From Posidonia oceanica (lineage: Eukaryota > Streptophyta > Magnoliopsida > Alismatales > Posidoniaceae): a DNA stretch of 64,000 nt. A program made the position numbers and the translations under genes. Where the stretch lies: the NCBI GenBank assembly GCA_037176725.1, contig JAZBRS010000049.1:39300001-39364000 (forward strand). The letters are read 5' to 3'. Shown here one piece after another: positions 58,014-64,000 of the stretch (positions are counted from its first letter, which is position 1; each line of letters opens with the position of its first letter). The notes under the pieces were generated by a model, which worked only from the letters and a program-made list of their open reading frames with translations, ran no database searches and was not told the DNA's origin.

Positions 58014-58918
58014 GTACACCATCAACATTTTCGTGTACATAACTCTCTTCAGTGTTGAGAAATACAGGATGAACTACATTTTCTATAATTGAATTTTCTA
58101 TCAAATCCTCATTACTAAATATGTTAGAAAGCTCTTCCAATGATTCACGGTATTCATTGTTTATGCAATATTCATCAACATAATCATCTGCTTCATTGTT
58201 CAACACTAGTGGCATAGAGTTAACAATATTTGTTCCTTCTTCTCTAGGTTGGTCTTCATCACTTGATAATTCATCATTCAAACCCCTTATATCATTTTCC
58301 ATGCCATGTTGTTCTGTGTTGTCTTACACATGATAAGATGGCAAGTCCAAGTTCGATTGAGAAAGAACATGATGATATGATGACAAGTCCAAATTTGGTT
58401 GAGGAGGGGCACGACTTGAGGACCCACCAACTTTATATGTGGACGAATGCACATTGTGATGGTATGGAGAGAATGCACTCCATTGATTTGGAACCCTACG
58501 AAAATTATTGAGATATGTTAACTTCAAAGAAATATACGATCATCTATTTATTTACAACAAAAAAATACATTTACCATTGTCCATGAAGAAATTGTGATCC
58601 TCCAGTTAGTGCTACAGTTTCAAATCTCGGAGTACATTGAACGAAACTTGGATCAACATCAGAGTCCAACATTCAAGTGAAGGTTGTGGTAAAATGTGCA
58701 TAGTGTGATTGAGATACAGTTCTATAATCTAAATCTAATTTTTCCACATACACTTCCACAGTAGACACTTTATCAGTCAAGCTCAACATAACCTCCATCG
58801 TATCATCATTTGTGATTTCAACACAAGTCGATGAGCCATGCAAAGGCCACTTACATGATATCTTAATATCACAATAACGTCGATCAAATCCAGTAAGTTC
58901 AAACACCTTATTCGTCAA
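58014..58918 (-). pseudogene. MULE transposase: N-terminal region
   Basis: Minus-strand pieces: FELTGFDRRYCDIKISCKWP, VEVYVEKLDL (58673-58918); SDVDPSFVQCTPRFETVALT (to about 58580), with a probable intron (donor CAATG|gtaaat, acceptor ttttcgtag) to VPNQWSAFSPYHHNVHSSTY (from about 58512). Then an imperfect SYHHVLSQSNLDLPSYHV repeat and an acidic segment (DELSSDEDQPREEG) ending ENVDGV at the LTR boundary. In-frame stops after FTTTFT and YHV show decay. It joins the DNA-binding region at 52141 when the LTR is removed. Confidence 0.78.
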
Positions 58919-59324
58919 GTCTATTAATTTACTTTTACGACATAAACAGACTACTTTAGAAGTACCACCCTCATATTCCGGAGTTTTTCCATCTATAACA
59001 ATATTTCCATCTTAGTGAACTAATATTGGTACCATACTATTTACCATATTGTTACTACAAAGTAAAGAAAGATATATTCAAATATTATCATTGTAAGACT
59101 AAAATATATCAACACACTGAGAATATATTCAAAAAAATAAAAATAAAAATCTGAGAATGCATGAACTACCATAAACAATGCAAAAAAACAGAAGAAACCA
59201 GAGACAATGCAAAAAAAGGGAAAAATATGCATTATAAAATTTGGTTGGGAAAGCAGCTAAATTTAATAACTTGATGGTATTTGCAAGATGCTGAATAAAT
59301 ATATGCATGTTTGATTGCATTCTT

Positions 59325-59512
59325 GATTGAATAAATATATACACTGTCTAGAGCAAAGAAAGATTTGATTTCAAGCAGCTATATGTATGTTTGATTGAAT
59401 AAATATATACACTGTCTAGAGCAAAGAAAGATCTGATTTCAAGCAGCTATATGCATGTTTGATTGAATAAATATATACACTATCTAGAGCAAAGAAAGAT
59501 CTGATTTTAAGA
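59325..59512. repeat. 68-bp tandem repeat, 2.7 copies
   Basis: The unit starting GATTGAATAAATATATACAC recurs at 59325, 59393 and 59461 with exact 68-bp spacing and few changes; it lies in the MULE 5' untranslated side. Confidence 0.92.
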
Positions 59513-59609
59513 GGAAATACCACAATAAAAATCTGATTTCAAGAGAGAACTACCAGAGAACGGAAGTGGGGCTGGAGGGTTAGGATGCGCTGGAAATGGG
59601 TATCTGCTG

Positions 59610-59974
59610 GAATGGAATCGGTCCTACTGCTACTACGTACTTTAAGTGTCGAGTTCTATTTAAAATGAAATCGGCTGTTATAATACCGAATTCATTTGGA
59701 TCGATTTAAACTACTCGAATTTATTTTAAACTGAACTCAGCTGCTAAAGAATCGAATTCATTTTAAACTGAACTCGGCTGTTAAAGAACCGAATTCATTT
59801 TAAACTGAACTCGGTAATGTAGTTACTAAATTCAATCAAAAAAAAAAATGACAGACCAGATAGACACGTGGGATCCACTTGAATCCTGTCAGATGTCTAA
59901 TTTTAAAAATACTTTAGAAGAAAATCTACTTTTATAAAAATTTATTAAAAAAATATTATTTCTAAAAATTAACC
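59610..59974. repeat. Right terminal inverted repeat of the MULE
   Basis: Inverted partner of 46465-46840. Contains repeats of CGAATTCATTTTAAACTGAA plus CTCGGCTGTTAAAGAAC. Confidence 0.8.
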
Positions 59975-59983
59975 CTCCAATCA

Positions 59984-60631
59984 AACACTCTCTCGCCTCC
60001 ATAAATTACTACAGATTGGGCACTTCTTTGGCCCTTATCGAGACATGCAAGCAGATTGATGTCGTACACTGTAACTTCTGGTGGGGCTACGAGACTGGTG
60101 GATGACACTATTTCATGAAATCGTGGAATACAATTCAAGCTCCAATTGACGTTGGGGGTCTGGGAACCAAACAAACTCAGACGATGAATGAAGCCCTGAT
60201 GGCACGTCTATGCATGCTGGCATTTCTTCAATCAGACACGCTACCTTAGAAATGATGGTTTTCAATCTGCAATAGCCCCTACACTGCATCTACCACTTGG
60301 AAGAATCTTATCAGGATGAAAGATCTCAATAAATGGGTGCTCGATCTTGATGCACCTCCAACCGCAGAGTTTTTGCCCCCCTGACCCTCCTATAAAGGTT
60401 AAAGAACTTCTCTTGCAACCCAACGAAGGATGGAACTCTTCACTTATAAATAGCATTTTCAATCAGGGAACAATGAATGCAATCCTCTACACGCCCATCA
60501 ACATTCATGGCGATAACCTGGATAAGCTCGTATGGCCTCAGACAAAAAATAGAAGTCTCACAGTCAAATGAGCATATAAAACTCCCTAGAGTATGAAACT
60601 GGGACAATTTCGCCCCATTTCAAAGGAAGCC
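59984..60631 (+). pseudogene. LINE-C, middle part after the MULE
   Basis: It resumes the LINE frame with HSLASINYYRLGTSLALIET, CKQIDVVHCNFWWGYETGG and then VGGLGTKQTQTMNEALMARL, the usual conserved stretch after RT. A later segment reads NIHGDNLDKLVWPQTKNRSL. It is interrupted at about 60631 by an inserted solo LTR-like sequence. Confidence 0.82.
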
Positions 60632-61526
60632 TGTGATGGAATATTTCTCGGAAGTATACGTACAAATATATTAATTGTATTGATTAACATAATACTTAAA
60701 GTCATAACATAAGATTTAAGAAAAATCAAGAACAACCAATGCAAGCAACAGAAATAAAATAGAGAAATAAAGTTAGATCTTATCTGATTGAGTCGTTCCG
60801 AATGACTTGTTTTAGAAAAAACAGCGACCTACACTGGTACATAGGGTTCTATGTTTTTTCTTTCGGGATAAAACGATCTAGTAGATGGAAAACGTACCGA
60901 GTTCTCATATACACGGCGATCATACCTCAGTCACCTTAGAATCAAATAGCACACCAGTCGGCAAAGAAGGATGCGTCACAGTTTCGTTTTTGGAAAACAC
61001 AGAATCGTCAGAGATAAGAAACAGAAGAGGAAAGTCCGTGAGAGGAAGAACAGAAAAGTCCGTAACCGTCTCTCCTCTCACTCCATATATCCGTCTCAAC
61101 GAGTCTGACCCTTTCCACGTGGTTTGGCTTGGAAACACCCATTGGAGGACGCGTTTTGACTTACCAGATTGTTATTAATTAAGGTAAGACCTTAATTAAA
61201 CTTGATTAGTTAGTGTAATTTTTTGCATATGCGCACGTGGTCATCCATATCTATTCCAAACTCTTGTGAACAATTGTTCTAGAACTTCTTGGAAATAGGT
61301 TATTCAAGATTCTACTATTCTCCAATGTAGGACTAAAGTCTCAACTCATGTACAAAAATACCTTTTAAAATATTCCCTCAAATAGACTTACATCTTTGAA
61401 CTTATCATTAAACATTTAATCCTTATTAACAAAAGCATAGTAAAGAACTTAACATGAGTATTATTTAATCAAATATCATAGACTTAATTAAACTCAACTC
61501 AAATCCGATTAACTAAATGTTCAACA
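60632..61526 (-). mobile_element. Solo-LTR-like insertion in LINE-C, antisense, 895 bp
   Basis: The minus strand starts TGTTGAACATTT and ends TTCCATCACA, i.e. TGT...ACA ends. LINE coding sequence is found immediately on both sides and none inside. No clear target duplication (AAGCC left, ACCTA right), so boundaries may be a few bases off. Confidence 0.55.
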
Positions 61527-62418
61527 ACCTATTCATCCAAGCTACTTCACAAATGGAATGAGCCGGCACCTAGAGTCAAATTGTTTCTCTGGAAACTCAT
61601 ACACAATGCCATTCCTTCGAGACACGAATTATGGAAACGTCGGATTATCACTGGCAGTTCCTGCCCGATGGGGTGCACTGTACTAGAAACAACAACCCTC
61701 ATCTTCCACATTGCGCTGTTGCCAAGGAGGTTTGGAACCTCCAGAATTTAAATATGGATAATACGTATGACATGGTAACTTGGATCCAGTCTCGGCTGAA
61801 CAAAGACACGCAGGAGTCCACCACGCCCAGTAGATGCTTGATGGCAAATCTCACTTGAGACTCTATGGATCAACAGATGCAACTACATCTTTCAAGGTAC
61901 ACAGCTTCGCCCCCAAGCCATCACTGCCGGAGCTCAGGCGATGCTAAAAGCTTTCTGGGTGGAGTAGCGAAACTACAAGAGATTTGCTTGACAAGATAAA
62001 ACGGAATACTAGGTATCAGCACGAGTCCTGATACTAAGCATCATTAAAGTCAACTTTGATGTGGGTACCAGGTGCAACAGTCCTTTTGGCTCTCAAGGTG
62101 GCTATTTCTGAAGGCTGGAAGAACATTATTGTTGAAGGAGACGCTCCAAAATTGTCTCCAGCAGCAAATTCAGCGTATTATTCAAGAGTGCCAAATATTG
62201 TTACATCATTTTAACCACATTTCCTTCTCTTTTATTCCTCATGAGAGTAATTCAGCTGCGCATGAATTGGCCCAGTGGGCTAAAAATGGAAAAGTTAGTT
62301 CTCTATTGTACTAGCCCATTGGGCCCTCCTTGTATCTCATCGTTGATTTAATAGACATTTGGTGCTTAGTGGACTTCAAGTTTGCTTGTCCAGTTTCAAA
62401 AAAAAAAAAAAAAAAAAC
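61527..62418 (+). pseudogene. LINE-C, 3' part: zf-RVT, RNase H and poly-A tail
   Basis: zf-RVT reads KWNEPAPRVKLFLWKLIHNA then IPSRHELWKRRIITGSSCP (from about 61549). RNase H is shifted over frames and ends with FIPHESNSAAHELAQWAKNG and a stop at about 62314. A short 3' UTR leads to 21 A at 62398-62418, the LINE tail, so the 3' end is exact. Confidence 0.88.
62398..62418 (+). repeat. Poly-A tail of LINE-C
   Basis: 21 consecutive A directly after the LINE 3' UTR. Confidence 0.92.
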
Positions 62419-62771
62419 CAGGACTCGTGCTCATTTCCTATGCACTACGTCTCCTCGAGGTTACGTGGTATGGTTACAAACCCAATTTCATCTTTTGAGA
62501 CCTGCTTTTGTTATTTTTTTCTGCAAACAGTAGGCAAATATATTATAAGTGAACTTGGTTGTGAATATCACTGTCAAGCTAGTAAAAAAGAGAACAAGAT
62601 TAAATTTAATATTACAAAGATGTCTCAGATGACTCTAAAGGAAATAAAAGCATAACTAGCAGAATAAAATCCAAAGTTTAAAGTATTACAGACGAAGGAC
62701 TCAGCCCGAACCAAGAGAAACGAAAGTCATAATTTAAAGCAAAAAAAAAAAAATCAAACCCTAGCAATAAG
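62419..62771. other. Flank between LINE-C and possible 3' exon
   Basis: No gene recognised; it may contain the 3' UTR of the minus-strand exon that follows. Confidence 0.4.
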
Positions 62772-62974
62772 TTAATTGCCAGAGCTAGTAGCCACCGGAG
62801 TTAGAGGATCAGATGCCGTTTCAGCAACCTGGGCGGAGGCCTCGGGCATGGGAGTAGGAATGCTCGCTATGCCAATGGAGGGGGCAATCTCATGGACAGT
62901 TTGATCCCAATCTTTCTGCATATGATAAATTGCATGAGAAAAGACATCAAGTTCTTGCCTTATAAGAAGGAAAT
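62772..62974 (-). CDS. Possible terminal coding exon of an unidentified minus-strand gene
   Basis: After an acceptor-like gggtag (62980-62975) the minus strand reads FLLIRQELDVFSHAIYHMQK, DWDQTVHEIAPSIGIASIPT and a Pro/Ala/Thr-rich end ATSSGN before a stop (62774-62772). Codon usage and absence of repeats look gene-like. A second acceptor, catatgcag (before KDWDQ), is also possible. I do not recognise the protein. Upstream exons would lie to the right, beyond or near the window edge. Confidence 0.35.
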
Positions 62975-64000
62975 CTACCCAAGAAGTTAATTAATAAAGA
63001 AATAATCTGAAAAATCAAAGAAAGAGAACCTCTACAATGATTTCTAAAAATCATTGAATTCCGATTTAACCATAAATACCAAAAGATAACCAAGACTAAC
63101 ATATTCCAATAACGTTTACACAAATTGAAGACCAGCAGTTTTATTCAAATGCCCTTTATTATATTACAAAGGATAGTAGATTCGATCATAATACTCAAGA
63201 AATTTTAAACATTATTCCTCCGCTCCCAATCATAAAACCATGTCCTTGCGGATTACTATTTGAAAGTTAAATTAAGAATCTTGTGTAATGCCTAAGATTT
63301 CAATCAAATGCTACGCATTTGCTCATGGATAATATTGTAAGGTGCAAAGATTTTTTTTTTTTTTTTAAGGCCTAAAGTTACAATTAGCTTCTATACACAA
63401 GCTTTTTCTCTCTCTCTCAGAAGGTTAGTACAATTTCTTTTCCCACAAGCATTTGTTCTTCATGAGAAGGTTCGACAGCTGTAGTCTTCTGTTTTATCCT
63501 TCCAAACACACCATATTCCAAATGGTGGGAGGTTTTGGTGGTGTCTTTGTCCACTTCTTTTCTTTTTCGTTTTTTTTTTAAAAAATTTTAGCTACAATTG
63601 GGAGCAAACTGCGCTCCCAACTGCAGTCGAATATTTCCGTCCATATGGTTATCTACTTGATAGCTCATTGTTAATTGAAAGAGACAAAGTTAATTGAAAA
63701 TTGATAGAAATATTCAAAATGGAATTCATTTAGGCTTATCTTTATTTTTTGAGAAACACATGAATTGGAATTAAACACTACATGAATGGAATTAAAACAC
63801 TATTGAAATTTTGTAAGGGTTTGTTGAAAACTTATTTCCTTATTTATGCAAAACATCATATATGCACAAATACAAACCAATTTTTTCAAATGAGATTCAG
63901 TTATTAGGCTTGTGCTTCTTTTTTTTTTGAATTCTTTTATGAAACTTAATCTAGAGAAATATTCTATCATATGTAATGGTACGTGAGTCCCATCTTATCC
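62975..64000. other. Right-edge AT-rich DNA, nothing identified
   Basis: It holds homopolymer T runs (63350-63367), a short CT repeat near 63409-63418 and a 7-bp-stem palindrome at 63599-63619. If the terminal exon call is right, this is intron of that gene. Confidence 0.4.

Larger units (their letters stand above)
52137..58018 (+). mobile_element. 5.87-kb solo-LTR-like element with 5-bp target duplication, inside the MULE
   Basis: It begins TGTTGACACCCCATTTTGAC (52142) and ends GGGATTACTACA (58013), flanked by perfect GTACA copies (52137-52141, 58014-58018). Removing the element and one GTACA joins the MULE frame as ...ENVDGV-PANVGHVYW..., so the boundaries are exact. No gag or pol is present. 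The interior runs from an A-rich zone (52850-53650) through a C-rich zone (53700-55300) to tandem arrays (55480-56220, 56974-57352) and TGGCGACTC near the end. A TGTTGACACC start is common in large plant LTR elements of the Tat/LARD kind; orientation plus is inferred from that. Confidence 0.85.
46465..59974 (-). mobile_element. Mutator-like element (MULE) with long terminal inverted repeats, inserted in LINE-C
   Basis: The left end GGCTAATTTTTT... and the reverse-read right end GGTTAATTTTTA... remain alignable for roughly 350 bp, with shared blocks such as TTTGACAGGATTCA/TCTGACAGGATTCA. Candidate 9-bp target duplications are TCCTAATCT (46456-46464) and CTCCAATCA (59975-59983), only 5 of 9 identical. 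It encodes, on the minus strand, a MuDR-type transposase plus a plant mobile domain. Without the inserted 5.87-kb LTR the element is about 7.6 kb. Multiple stops show it is dead. Confidence 0.85.

Noticed and set aside
46465..59974. CRISPR-like arrays from the short tandem repeats
   Set aside because: Repeats have no unique spacers of constant length and the DNA is plant nuclear.

Overview
The window is nuclear DNA from a flowering plant. The evidence is plant-type genes with GT-AG introns (an NF-YC transcription factor, a GPI-anchored lipid-transfer protein, a J-protein with a C-terminal DUF3444 domain, and a nodulin-like/NFD4-type major facilitator). The remainder is plant retrotransposons, a Mutator-like element, and a block of plant mitochondrial DNA. 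I cannot fix the clade; long transposon-filled introns would suit an early-diverging eudicot or magnoliid, but that is a guess.

Layout. 1-2588: left-truncated, internally deleted Ty1/copia element on the minus strand with its 126-bp LTR. 2600-5002: repeat fragments and probable intron sequence. 5003-7068: the last two coding exons of the facilitator gene. 9789-12011: intact single-exon J-protein gene. 12674-13932: PIF/Harbinger-like element carrying a piece of an ER-type Ca2+-ATPase gene. 13936-19326: non-coding, with one MITE-like repeat. 19327-20085: NF-YC gene. About 20882-30150: minus-strand LINE split by a second copia element (21859-27106). 31735-42867: a plant ZNF511-like zinc-finger gene assembled here from four exons. 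Its intron 2 holds a second element with Harbinger-like ends plus a nested hAT-like element. Its intron 3 holds about 5.2 kb of mitochondrial DNA, itself hit by a LINE. 43630-45448: three-exon LTPG gene on the minus strand, convergent with the zinc-finger gene.

From about 45750 to 62418 lies a nested stack: a plus-strand LINE (poly-A tail at 62398-62418) interrupted by a 13.5-kb Mutator-like element, which is interrupted in turn by a 5.87-kb LTR-like element with a perfect 5-bp target duplication. The MULE encodes a MuDR-type transposase followed by a plant mobile domain and an acidic/GR-rich repeated tail. The LINE has also taken a 0.9-kb antisense solo-LTR-like insertion. Near the right edge is one possible terminal exon of an unidentified minus-strand gene.

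The host genes are unrelated single-copy genes and form no operon or pathway. I found no new biological system. The most informative content is the insertion chronology: the reading frame restored across the 5.87-kb insertion, the mitochondrial insert flanked by ~0.3-kb duplications, and the gene-fragment-carrying Harbinger-like element. Joins and exon boundaries were worked out by eye; transcript data would settle them.
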